Source: Xylaria sp. FL1777 (Eukaryota; Ascomycota; Sordariomycetes; Xylariales; Xylariaceae). Taken from it: a stretch of DNA of 64,000 nt. The stretch is from the NCBI GenBank assembly GCA_022578965.1, contig MU400516.1:248001-312000 (forward strand). The letters run 5' to 3'. The notes under the pieces are model-generated. The model did not search any database, was not told the DNA's origin, and was given only the letters and a program-made list of their open reading frames with translations. Within the stretch, counting starts at the first letter, position 1; every line of letters begins with the position of its first letter. Below, one piece after another: positions 37,734-48,897 of this stretch. A program made the translations under genes and the position numbers.

Positions 37734-38539
37734 TCACGGGCGCCTTGCATATCGGTGAGTATACGTGCCATTCCAGGCAGGATACGTCTGTACAGAAAGT
37801 TAGTATTTGTCTACTACCCAGGGTGCTCTACATGAGAATGCAGAGGATCTCAAACGTGAGACCACCTAAGCGGGGCAAATATGAATTCACTATCACTCAC
37901 TGTGTGCCAATAGCCATCATCATAAGAGCTACTTGTTGTCCAACTCAAGATAGGCGTTGATGTTGTGAAAGATGGAGTCGATGTCACAGCCGTTGTCACA
38001 GCCGTTGATCCGTTCGAAGTCGGGTAGTATAGAGTTGATGTGGTGGAATAGGGTGGCAGAGGTGTTGTTGAAGGGACGCAGGATGTCGAAATGGTAGTGG
38101 GTATTGATGTTGTAGTCTGAGATGCCAGGGTTGTTGAAGGGATACTTGTCGAAATGGTAGGTATCGACGTCTTGGTAATATGAGATGCAGGGGTTGGCGT
38201 TGCAGTTAATGTGGTCGTCACAACTTCCGTAGTTGGCTCGATATCAATAATCGATATCGTATGCGTGGTTGGATTGTCGGAGACAGTCACCGTCTCCGTG
38301 ACGGGCGGCGAGGATTCAAAGATTGTTGTGGGTGCCGACGTAACAGTGACTGTCGGGGTCGTGTCTGCATCGCTTCCTTGCCCTCCGCTCCCATCAATGG
38401 GAACAACCGAATACGTAGGGCGTTCCGGGAGTGCCTCAGCAACTGGTGTTCTTTCCCATAGAAATGGCAAAGCTGAGGAGGGGGTGGACAAGGAAGAAAT
38501 AGCAACAAGAAGAGGAAGAGGGAGATTGTTGAGATGCAT
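37734..38539 (-). CDS. Secreted serine/threonine-rich protein, probably heavily O-glycosylated
   Basis: Two exons, 37901-38539 and 37734-37787, give about 230 aa. The intron has a GTGAGT donor, a TACTAAC branch site and a TACAG acceptor, and replaces the tail read through the donor with TYPAWNGTYTHRYARRP. The signal peptide is MHLNNLPLPLLVAISSLSTPSSA. The body is almost entirely Thr/Ser/Pro/Val, with repeats such as TVTVTSAPT, TETVTVSDN and TTTSIPTTIST. These are typical of fungal wall or matrix proteins and mucins. There is no hydrophobic GPI-type C-terminus in this model. No catalytic domain; function unknown. Confidence 0.65.
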
Positions 38540-40380
38540 CTTGCTTTAGCAGTATGAAGCTTTCAAGCTTTGAAGAGACTTGCTTCACTAGTAGTGAGAC
38601 AGAACTTTGCAGCTAAAAAAGAAACAATTACAAGACGATGAAAATAGAAGAGACTTTTTCACCTACCACCGGGACATATATGCCATGGCTTTATTGAGAC
38701 ACACATAGAAATGGGAATATTGAGAAGGCTGGGAATGAATGGTACATGTTTACCATTGTGTTGTGACCTCTCACTCGACTACCTAATTGATTGGATGGTG
38801 GTTGAGAGATGTGAGGGGTGGCTGGCGAGGGATAATTGATGCCAGGGGCTTGAATTTAATTGGTCTCTTCGAACTACCAGCCACCCAATATGTCCCCGCT
38901 TCTGGAATAGCCCCTCCATAACAAGTACCTCGCCTATTCGTACCTGCATTAGCGTTGTCATGATGTGCCTATTCTGGTTAGCGCATTACTCTCTTGGTAG
39001 GTACTTTAATTCATTAGGCGATCTCTTTGCGTCTGGACTTCTTTTGTTCTAGTCAGATTCTAGTGTAGGTATTGTTTTTCTCTTCCAGGTCCGATCCGGG
39101 ATGCAACCTGCAGGGACAGGATAGGTAGTCTGTAGTAGAGGTACAACACACACAGCCATATATCGGTATTTATCTTCTAGGTGTTATTGTTGTCCCTTTA
39201 TTGAATGAAAGTTTTGGCCTTCGCTAGCGCATATACCGATAGAAGGAAATCGCTGAGAAATGCGCAGAGCTGTAGGGAGTAGGTATTACATGTAGAAGAT
39301 GTCGAAGACCAACATTAAGTAATTTCAGGGTCCTTCAGGGTCCTTCAGGGTCCAACCTTAAGTGTCCGGTAACCCAGGGAGACGTTATCGATGATCCCTG
39401 GTTCCCAGTTCCGGATCTACACTACCGGTAGTAGAAAGGAATTGTTGCAGCTCCCTAGCCGAGACAGGCATCGACAGAATGTTCACATTAGTGTAGAGGT
39501 TTCTACATCAAATATTGTCTTAGCCACTTGATGACGACGATGACAATATTATTGGTAAAGTTCTCTTAAAAGTAATGTGATTAGGCTGCAGCAAGCTTGA
39601 GCACTAATGTTCGCAGCCACCACGATACCCATAGATCAAGCTGGCAAGGGATGGAACGTTGGAGGCCTGGTTCTCGTCTGCTTTCTTGGCAAAGCTGCGA
39701 GCACCTACTATAGCCTATGCAGTAGGTGTGTTAGCGAGTTCTCAACCGTGGCTGTACAGATAGGTGGGGAAACGAGCGACAGTTACCGTACGCAGTACCT
39801 ACACGTGTAGTAATATAGCGGGGTAACTTACCTGTATGCATCTCACATGCGCTCAATTGTCGCAACACAAGTAAAGTGAGATTTTTGAGATGTTACAACT
39901 CTACTTTATTGAATCAATAGCTTGATAGTTATTAAGTTGTTTATTTAAAACTTATTCGCATGTTTTGAGCTGCACAGAACAAAAAGACATTTGCTGCCCT
40001 GTCATCTTGAATGACGATGCACTGAATAGAATGGGGTCACATGCATGTGATTTGCCAAGTTCTTCGAAAGGCGAATGACGCAACAAGTTCGTTCTACGCA
40101 GTAGTGTGTGGCGCCACAACGAATGGAGCAAACCCCCCAGCTGACAGTGAGAGGCGAAGTAGTCCTAAGCCTCCAGTCATCCCATATACATCTACCTGGT
40201 CGATTGCTTTCAGAACTCCTAGAGCTCTCTCTCTGATCCTATTTTCCATTGTTATCATATATACCTTTGTTCCTATACAATTTCGGCTGCAGACTGATTC
40301 AGTCACAGAGCAGCCGGGCGCACTCGAGATATTCGCGTCCTGAGAACCTATCAGTGCCTAAATAACTTCGCAAGATTCTC
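38540..40380. other. Spacer between the Ser/Thr-rich protein and annexin
   Basis: About 1.84 kb. It holds a 10-bp direct repeat (TTCAGGGTCC, three copies, 39324-39353) and otherwise ordinary non-coding sequence. Small frames at 39607-39810 and 40041-40343 lack any recognisable feature; the latter overlaps the annexin promoter and leader. Confidence 0.55.
39324..39353. repeat. Three tandem copies of a 10-bp unit (TTCAGGGTCC)
   Basis: Perfect or near-perfect head-to-tail repeat in non-coding DNA, likely replication slippage. Confidence 0.9.
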
Positions 40381-41869
40381 ATGTATAACCAGCAATATCC
40401 TCCCTCGGGTCAATACCCAGGTCAATACTCAGGCCAATATCAAGGCCAATACCCGCCTGCCCAGCAAGGCCAGTATCCCCCGAATCAAGGATACCCCCCT
40501 CAAAACAGTAGTCCTTATCCGCCTCAGGGCGGACAATACCCACCACCTGGTGGCTACGGCGGCGGCGGCTACGGCGGTGGCTACGGTGGTAGCGCTCCGG
40601 TGGAACTCCCGGGAAGCACTTCATATCCTGCGCAAGGGCATTATCCTCCACAGAATAGCAACCCGTATCCTCCTCAGGGCGGTCACCAATCATATGGAGC
40701 ACCACCACCGCATTCAGGTTACGGCGCTCCTCCGCCCGGGCCTCCTCACGGCCAGTACGGTGCTCCTCCGCCTCACCAATACGGCGCCCCCCAAGCTGTA
40801 CCCCAATACGCACCTCCTCCAGGAGGTGGTGGTCCTCCGACCCTGCCTAGCCTTGGCTACGGACCCCCACAGATCATACAGTGGGACGCAAATCCCGATG
40901 CTCAGGCTTTAAGAGCTGCTATGAAGGGGCTAGGCACCGACGAAAAGGCACTTATACGAGTTCTAGCAAATAAAGACCCACTCCAAGTGGAAGCAATTAA
41001 AGCAGCTTACTTTCGTCTGTTCAGTCGAAGTCTTGAAAAGGACATCAAATCAGAAACGAGTAAGTACCTCCAACTCGGGCTGGCAGCGATCATGTCAGGC
41101 CCGCTGCTTCACGATGTACATCTCCTACGCTCAGCTACGGACGGCCCTGGTACCAAGGAAAAGGTCTTAAACGACGTTCTACTCGGACGAAGCAATGCAG
41201 ATATGAAGGCCATCAAGGGCATGTACCAACACACCTTCAACCGCCCACTTGAAAAGGATATCAAGGAGGATTTAAGTATGAAGACAGAGAGACATTTTAT
41301 GATTGTCCTCGGCGCTTGCAGAGCGGAAGATAGCGCACCTGTTATACCACAAGCAGTTGATCAAGACGTTATGGAGCTTTACCGAGCAACCGAAGGTAAA
41401 ATGGGGACGGACGAGATGCTTGTCTGTTCCATCTTATCGACCCGGAACGACAATCAAATTCGTGCTATAAGCAAAACCTACGAAGAGAGATTCAGGCGTC
41501 CACTTGAGGAAGTTATCAAGAGAGTAAGTCGCATCTTGCTAGCATGGCACCACCGAGCCTTCTGTATGCTGACAGAACAATGTACAGGAGTTCAGCGGAC
41601 ACATGAAGGAGGCACTGTTGTTCCAATTACGGAATGCAGTGGATAAATTCATGCACGCGGCGACGCTGCTTGAAGATGCGATGGAGGGAATGGGAACAAA
41701 AGATCAGCTGCTTGTCGCGAGGGTTGTTCGTTATCATTGGGACCGCCACGCGCTAGAGAATATCAAGGGCGCCTACAAACAGCGGTATAGGAAGAGTCTT
41801 GCCAGTCGTATCAGAGGAGAAACCAGTGGGGATTACGAAAGACTTATGGTTGCCTGTGTCGGGGAATGA
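40381..41869 (+). CDS. Annexin with a Pro/Gln/Tyr/Gly-rich N-terminal tail
   Basis: Calcium-dependent phospholipid-binding protein of the fungal annexin group, cytosolic and membrane-associated, implicated in membrane trafficking and repair (family knowledge). Two exons, 40381-41523 and 41588-41869, about 474 aa. Residues 1-155 are a low-complexity tail of GQYP, QGYPPQ, GYGAPPP and GGYGGG repeats, as in annexins A7/A11 and Dictyostelium annexin. Four annexin repeats follow, with loop motifs MKGLGTDEKALI, TDGPGTKEKVLN, EGKMGTDEMLV and MEGMGTKDQLLV. The last is followed by ENIKGAYKQRYRKSLASRI and then ETSGDYERLMVACVG. The intron keeps the frame between EEVIKR and EFSGHMKEALLFQL. Repeats 1, 3 and 4 keep the GxGT core best; repeat 2 has GPGT. 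Confidence 0.93.
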
Positions 41870-42929
41870 TTGTTGGAAAGATGATTATACGGTTGCTCAA
41901 GTCCTGTCTGTTCTACGCTTGGCCTTTTCTATCAAGGTTCATGATATTGTAGTTTTGAGTCAGTGTTTGTTTCATCTTTATGATGCAATGGCAATAATGA
42001 CTGCAACGAGCAGATCCAAAGATAGATTGATACCAATTCTATTTCCTACACATATTCTATAAGTCTATATGAATCAGCTAACTAAGACAAGGACCCTATG
42101 CGGCGATGCCCTCATACTAACTGTACATGTAGATGTGTGATATAATAAATATGCATAGCCGAAGGGCGATCAATACTACTGTACTAGGTACTTACCTACC
42201 TGCAAAGTCACCCGTCATTTTCTAGCGACATTTCAACAGGCAGTGAACGGGCATCGGGGCTAATAAGCTGCATGGTAGTACACGTATCAATTTTATATAA
42301 GTGTCAGGTGTATTAGTACCTATATAAATGTTTTATTAGTATAGTTAGTATAGCGTGCATTCTCTAAAAACAACATTGAACCCGACCTCGGAGGTTGTGT
42401 CTCGTTGTACGGCATACTAGTCTACTAAGGTAAACTTATCCGTGGGTTCCCAAACTACACATTATTTGGTATGCCCGTCACTGCATTCGGGCATTATATG
42501 ATGATACTACTTGGCGGTTCTTATATGAACAGCGCAACGAGGGCTTGCATCTGCTTACAGGAAAAAGTAATCCAAATAGATCAGCAAGAAGTAGTACGTC
42601 CTGATTGGTTCACACGCCACATTTGATGGGGCAAGCCTACAACAGGACAAGGTTACCTACCCTTTTTTAACTTGACCTTCGCCTTCGCTCTCTTTCTCAT
42701 CCCTCCTCATCCCGGTACGCCATCATTAATATCGTATCTGCCTGGGTACATCTCACATGATGGAATCGACAGCTCGGATAATATCTCTATTTTGAATTCG
42801 CTCATGATATAATTGTATACTTACCATATATCCTTTGAACATGCGTTTTTCCAAGCCTGTCTTGTTGCTGCGTCCGTCTTATTCTATCAATTATCGTCGT
42901 CTTGCCTTTCCTCCCAAGCGTTGCTCACC
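41870..42929. promoter_or_regulatory. Spacer and ABC transporter promoter
   Basis: About 1.06 kb; the right half is the upstream region of the ABC gene, with a CT-rich tract near 42675-42715. No gene seen. Confidence 0.5.
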
Positions 42930-45900
42930 ATGGACATCACCATTGGCTGCTCAATCGCCCAAGCTGTTGTAGCCGGTGCCTGTGCTTCACTCTATCTTAT
43001 CCATATCATATTACCCCGAGGACCGCAATGGGCTCGTCCCTTTGCTAAAGAAGAGCCACCATATGATCACCATACCAGGCGGTGGTCATATTGGACAGTT
43101 TTGCTATTAGTTTTGTCTATACTAGGCCTGATATCGTCTTCCCTAGGCGTTCTATTACCTTCACTCGACTACTCTAGGCTGTTCGATATAGGGCCATGGG
43201 TTGCTGGCTTCTTTATTACCGTGGTCGGCCTCCCTAAGAGGACCCCGAAGACCTTACTAGCTCTTTATACTATCTCTTTTGTGTGTGGCCTTGTCGCACT
43301 CGTCACGATATTTGATGAAACACGCAAGATGAATATACCACGGGTTGTGGCTCTCAGTATAGAGCTAGCAGCCTTACTTGTTATTTTGGTCATGCCTATG
43401 CGTGACCCGGCCCTCACTAACACTGGTATTGCGGGCACTAAATTTCCCCCTATATCAGAGCTGAGAAGCCCTGAAGATAACCTATGTCTGCTACAATTCA
43501 TGACTGTATCTTGGCTATCACCACTCATATCTCGGGGATACAAGACTCAGCTGAACGATGAGGACGTGTGGCTTCTTCCTTATGAGTTCCAACACAAGCA
43601 ACTACACATCTTGTTCCGAGAACTTAAGGGTCCCGTATGGGTACGACTCGCACTTGCAAATGGTCTTGACCTTTTCATTATTTCAACTCTAGGGATTATA
43701 GAGGCTGCGGCAAACTTGTCGGCGCCTCTCTTGCTACAATGTTTGCTAATTTCTATAGAAAAAGGCTCAAAGTACCGGGCGGAATCCATATTTTGGGCTC
43801 TAGCAATGCTAGTTCTACGACTCGTTAGTACCCAGTCGGGTGTATTCTCCCTCTGGTTTGGGCGCCGGGCATATGAGAGATCTCGCGGAGAGATGATCAC
43901 TATGGTCTATGCGAAAACACTGGCACGCAAGTCTTATGGCCAACAGGTGGAAGCTGGAGAACACACTCAAGAGGATGGCCACGAGAATGGTCTCGAATAC
44001 GACAATGATGGTGTTAGTCCCCAGGTCGATGAGGAAACCCCTCTGTTAGGCCGCCAACCCGAGCCAAGTCGCTTGAAGCGACTATTTGGGTTCCTGAAAT
44101 TTCAAAAGGCTACCCCGTTAAAGAAAACCAAGGGTATTTCCGAACAGCCGGCTACGATGGGCAAGATTCTTAACTTGATGAAGTCAGATGTTTATGAAGT
44201 AGCACAACGTTTCTGGGATTTTGCTGGACTCATCACTACTCCTCTACAATTGGTTCTCTCTTTTATTTTCCTCTGGCGACTTCTTGGCTGGTCCTGCCTC
44301 CTTGGTTTAGCATGGTTTATTTTCCTCCAACTCCTCAACGCGGGTTGCATTCGACGCCTGTATCTCAACGAGAAGCTTCGTCGCTCTGCATCTGATGTGC
44401 GAATCAATGCTACATCCCAGTTCATCGAAGCTATACGACCCTTGCGATGGTATGACTGGCAGTATAAATGGCTTGATACGATCATGAAGTCTCGTGCGGC
44501 CGAGTTGCATCTGAGGATTATTACGGGGCTATGGGGTATAGCAATCAGTGCTACTAATCTATCTGGAAGCACGCTCTTCCCTGTGTTTACTTTCTTTGCT
44601 TACACATATATCGCCAAACAGCCATTGACGGTTGATATAGCCTTCCCTGCTCTTCAGCTATTCACCATGTTGGAATCCAGCTTGAAAGAGATCCCGAATC
44701 TTGTCACAGTGCTTCTCAATGCCTATGTTTCGTTGGATCGAATCGAAAAATTCATGGCAGAGCCAGACAAAGAAGAAGGCGATTCCGACGACTCCATGTC
44801 TGAAGTTGAATTTCGAGATGCAACCTTTGTGTGGCCTACTAATCACAAAACGGTCTTGAAGGATCTAAATCTTCGTTTTACCCCTGGACTTTCCATCATA
44901 TATGGAAAGGTGGGTGCAGGAAAAACTGCTCTGCTCCAAGCTGGTAAGTGATATTTTGTCTTCATTCTTCAGTAAAACACCTTTCTGGGACTACCCTCTT
45001 CTACAGCATGCCATGCTACTCCTTAACCCCGCAAAAGTAGTATCGCCAATGTTGATGGCTAACTCCGAATGCTATAGTACTTGGCGAGTTGGATAGGGTT
45101 AAAGGCGGATGTATCCTACCAAATCAAATGGTGGGCTATTGCGCACAGTCTCCATGGCTTCAGAATATGAGCATTCGAGATAATATTTTGTTCAACTTCC
45201 CATATGACCCCGTTAGATACAAGAAGGTGATAGATGCTTGCGCCCTCACGCCTGATCTTGCTAGTTTCTCACATGGAGATTTATCAAATATCGGGGAAAA
45301 CGGCATTGGTCTATCCGGTGGTCAGAAGGCCAGGGTGGCTTTGGCTAGAGCCGTTTATAGTAACTCGCGCATTCTACTACTCGACGACCCTCTCGCTGCA
45401 CTAGATCATAACACAGCTGAGTCTATTGTACGCAAGCTGTTTCAAGGTCCCTTGATGGAAGGCCGTACAATAATCCTAGTCACACATCGAGTGGATCTCT
45501 GCGCACACCTCGCTGATCAGTTTATCAACATCAATAAAGGACTTGCCCGTGTCCTTGATGCAGACGAGATCTCTCAGGAGGTTAACATAATTGCTAGGGA
45601 GCAGGATGAACCTAATATCTCCCACAACGATGAGGAAATCCACGCAATGACTGAGGAAGAAGACGATGCCGCAATACCAGACAAATTTATCACAGACGAA
45701 CACCGAGCATCTGGCGGTGTTGTGGCTAGAATCTATTGGATCTACATAAAGGCTGGAAAGCTTCGGTGGTGGATATTGGTGATTGCTCTCTTCTCAGCTT
45801 TCCGCTTCACCCGTATATTCAATGCATGGTTTTTGAAGGCCTGGGGTGAGGGGTATTCGTCTGTAGAAGAATCGACCCTCACTACCTGGGGTCTTGGGGA

Positions 45901-47419
45901 TGGGATATTTGACAATCTCCCAAGTCCGATTAACAACGTTACGCCCTGGCTCGTATATTACGCAGCTTTAGGCGTCTGCATGACCGTCCTCTATACCCTT
46001 ACACAATGTGGTTTGCTCTTGATATTGTATCTGGCGGCTAAAGATTTGTTCGGGAGGGTTCTACACCAAGTCAGTAGTGCAACATTCCGGTTCTACGACA
46101 CCACGCCCGTTGGACGACTGATGAACCGTTTAACGGCCGACATAGGGATGTTAGACGGTGGAATGATCGCACCACTACAAGACGTCACATTTTGGTCCAT
46201 TAACTGGATCACTAGCATGATTGTCATCGCATCCATAACACCCACGTTCTTCGTCTTTGCGCTCGCTATGACTCTATGGTTCACGTACATCTTTAACCTC
46301 TTCATTCCCACATCTCAGAGTCTAAGACGACTTGAAATGGTGTCACTATCTCCTTTAATGTCCAACTTCGGTATTCTGTTGGAGGGTCTAGCAACAATCC
46401 GGGCGTTCAAGGCACAACCGCATTTCCAAACCAAGAATATCACCATCACAGACGCTTTCCAGAAGATGGACCACTTCTACTGGAGTTTGCAGGCATGGTT
46501 GCAGTACCGATTCGATTTTATTTCAGCAATATCGACATTTAGCTTAGTATTGCTGTCTCTGTACCAGGACCTATCACCCGGCTTAACAGCCTTCGTTCTA
46601 GCTACGGCATCGCAGTTCGTTGATGCCACGCACGGTATTTGCAGGGCATACGGGAAACTGCAGATGGACTTCGTGTCAGTGGAACGCGTCGTGGAATTGC
46701 TCGATCTTGAGGAGGAACCGGCTGGCCACCTTAAGCCTCCAGCAAGCTGGCCCTCGTACAGCGACGACATCACCTTTGATCAAGTAACACTCAAATATGC
46801 CCCGCATCTAGACCCTTCCCTACAAGATGTCTCGTTCACTATCCCTGGCGGAGCAACTTGCGCGGTGTTAGGCCGCACAGGCTCAGGCAAGTCAACCCTC
46901 GCTCTCGCTCTCCTCGCCACGATGCACCCGGAGCGCGGCAGCATTTGCGTCGGCAGCATCGATATCTCGCAAGTGGATGTACACACGTGGCGACAACGCA
47001 TCAGCTTTGTCGCGCAAGACCCAGTATTATTCCCAGGCACGCTGCGCGATAATCTCGACCCCTTACAGCTACATAGCGATGCCGAATGTGAGGCGGCGCT
47101 GCATCGCATTTTAGGGCCCGGGTGGGCACTAGACTCGCGCGTCGATCATGGCGGCAAGAACCTCAGCCAGGGGCAGCGACAACTTGTGGGCATCGGGCGT
47201 GCAGTCCTCAGGCGGAGCCCCGTCATCATTCTCGACGAGGCGACCGCCTCCATTGATAAAGAGACTGCTCTTGCTATTCAGGACGTCCTCCGTGACGAGC
47301 TCGCTCAGAGCACTGTTATCACTATTGCACATCGCCTTGAAGCTGTGCGTGATGCGGACTACTTCATTAGGCTCGATGCAGGACGTGTGGTTGAGGCCGG
47401 TCCCGCTTCTCGGTCATGA
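42930..47419 (+). CDS. ABC transporter, ABCC/MRP-type full transporter
   Basis: ATP-driven exporter of the multidrug-resistance-associated family, plasma or vacuolar membrane, typically moving conjugates, drugs or metabolites. Two exons, 42930-44943 and 45078-47419, about 1451 aa; the 134-nt intron (CTAAC branch) interrupts NBD1 just after Walker A. Five N-terminal helices (TMD0-like) precede TMD1. NBD1 has Walker A GKVGAGKT (about 659), signature LSGGQ (about 750) and LLLDDP, where Asp replaces the catalytic Glu, usual for ABCC NBD1. NBD2 has GRTGSGKST (about 1269), LSQGQRQL and VIILDEATASID with the catalytic Glu. The start was taken at CACCATGG (42930), not the upstream TTG. The protein stops soon after GRVVEAGPASRS, about 20 residues shorter than usual. 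No biosynthetic cluster adjoins it, so the substrate is unknown. Confidence 0.92.
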
Positions 47420-48897
47420 AATTATTCTTTGAATCTCGGCTAAGAAAGACGATACAAAATAATAGTGAAATGAAACAAAAGGGAGTACGGAAAAAACATT
47501 CATGGTCATCATTGTCAACGGGGAACAAATGGCGTGGTGCCCTGTTTTCTTTTCTTGCTTTTCTTTTTGAGTCAAAGAGTCTCTTCTGTCTAGATATGAG
47601 TACACCTTAGGAATCATTGGTAGGTTATCCGAATGACATTTAATACTTTGCCTATTAACCCTCAGTGTACACGTGGAGGACTTCGGCAGGCACATGATAC
47701 TGAATTGAAATCTTCGCGACTTATTAGAGCATTACAGCTAACTTAGCTTCGGCGATTATTAGCTTGGACGCCTATTCCCTTTTAAGCAACGACAGAATCC
47801 TGGTTCCAGGGCGAAAGTCCATGAACATCATTGTGTGATCACTGCTCTCTGGGACGTCATATTGGATATCTAAGCCCACTCGAGCAGACCCAATTGTTGA
47901 ATGATGAATGATATACCACGAACGACTCTAACATGAAAGGGGAAAATAAGAGAAAAGGACAGGGTAGTACTACACAATATAAGTGCGCATAGGGCGGACT
48001 GATGAAACTTATTGCGGGGTATAACAAAATCCCTGCACGTGGCAGGCATGAGAAGGAGATGGAGCTAAAAGGATCTGCAGTCTCGGCCTCGACAAGAGAG
48101 AGGGGGGCGGCCTTTACAATGCCCAACGACGCCCTCAACATTATAACGAGTGCTTCGACCACGTCTGGCTTAAGGCGAAGCCCCGTGCGGACTCGATCAA
48201 GAGTACACTGCTACGACTGCCCTCCTGTCTCTACGGGAAAGCGTCTATACTAACGGGCGTCGAGCCCGTAGCATCTCGGTTGTAGATGTCTTCAAGATGA
48301 TCTACGCTACACGTGTATGAGTAGGATCTCGAAGTCTTGCGAAAACGGTCCTAGCACGCTACTATGGGGTATAAACTGCACCTAGAACCGTCAAAGCGTC
48401 AATGTGTCACTCCACATTGCAGGGGAGATGCCTGCCATCATACGAGGGCTATTACCATTTCGGTCTATCTGCCTGTAAATCGGTTCAGCTCCAGCCTGGT
48501 TTAGAAACGTGTAAAGTCGTATTGCACGCCATGAAGTGCCATCTCTGCAGAAAATAGCCATGACTCGTCAGAGATAAATGTTCTTTGGCAGGCTTTTACA
48601 TAAAGGGGCTGCCTGATTGGAGACCGTCACTGCATGTGTATTTGCTGAACCATATGGGAGAACTATTTCGGTTCAGGAATCAGCCGAACCCTGTATCATG
48701 TCCATCTCCACTCAACAAATCCCCACGCAAGCAGGTCATAGATATCGACTTTCACAGGTCTTGTCTCTTACAGTTGTAGCGGCTCCAAGTATTTATAGTT
48801 TATATTTTTTTAATTTAGACTTCTGGCACTGTTTGAATACTGAAATCCAGCTCGTTCACCGCAACTTCTCCCGTGATCGAGTGAAGAGACACCCAAT
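47420..48897. promoter_or_regulatory. Spacer and promoter of the Gde1-type gene
   Basis: About 1.48 kb without a supportable gene. A short inverted repeat (ACGGGC/GCCCGT) lies at 48253-48269. Small frames near 47860-48250 and 48585-48913 are not convincing. Confidence 0.5.

Noticed and set aside
42813..42929. N-terminal extension of the ABC transporter by 39 codons
   Set aside because: It would start at TTG; the ATG at 42930 has a strong CACCATGG context and begins the usual N-terminal region.
25803..47419. Secondary-metabolite cluster around ILV2 (as self-resistance copy) and the ABC transporter
   Set aside because: No PKS, NRPS, terpene synthase, P450 or cluster regulator lies in the interval; the ILV2 copy looks like the ordinary mitochondrial enzyme.
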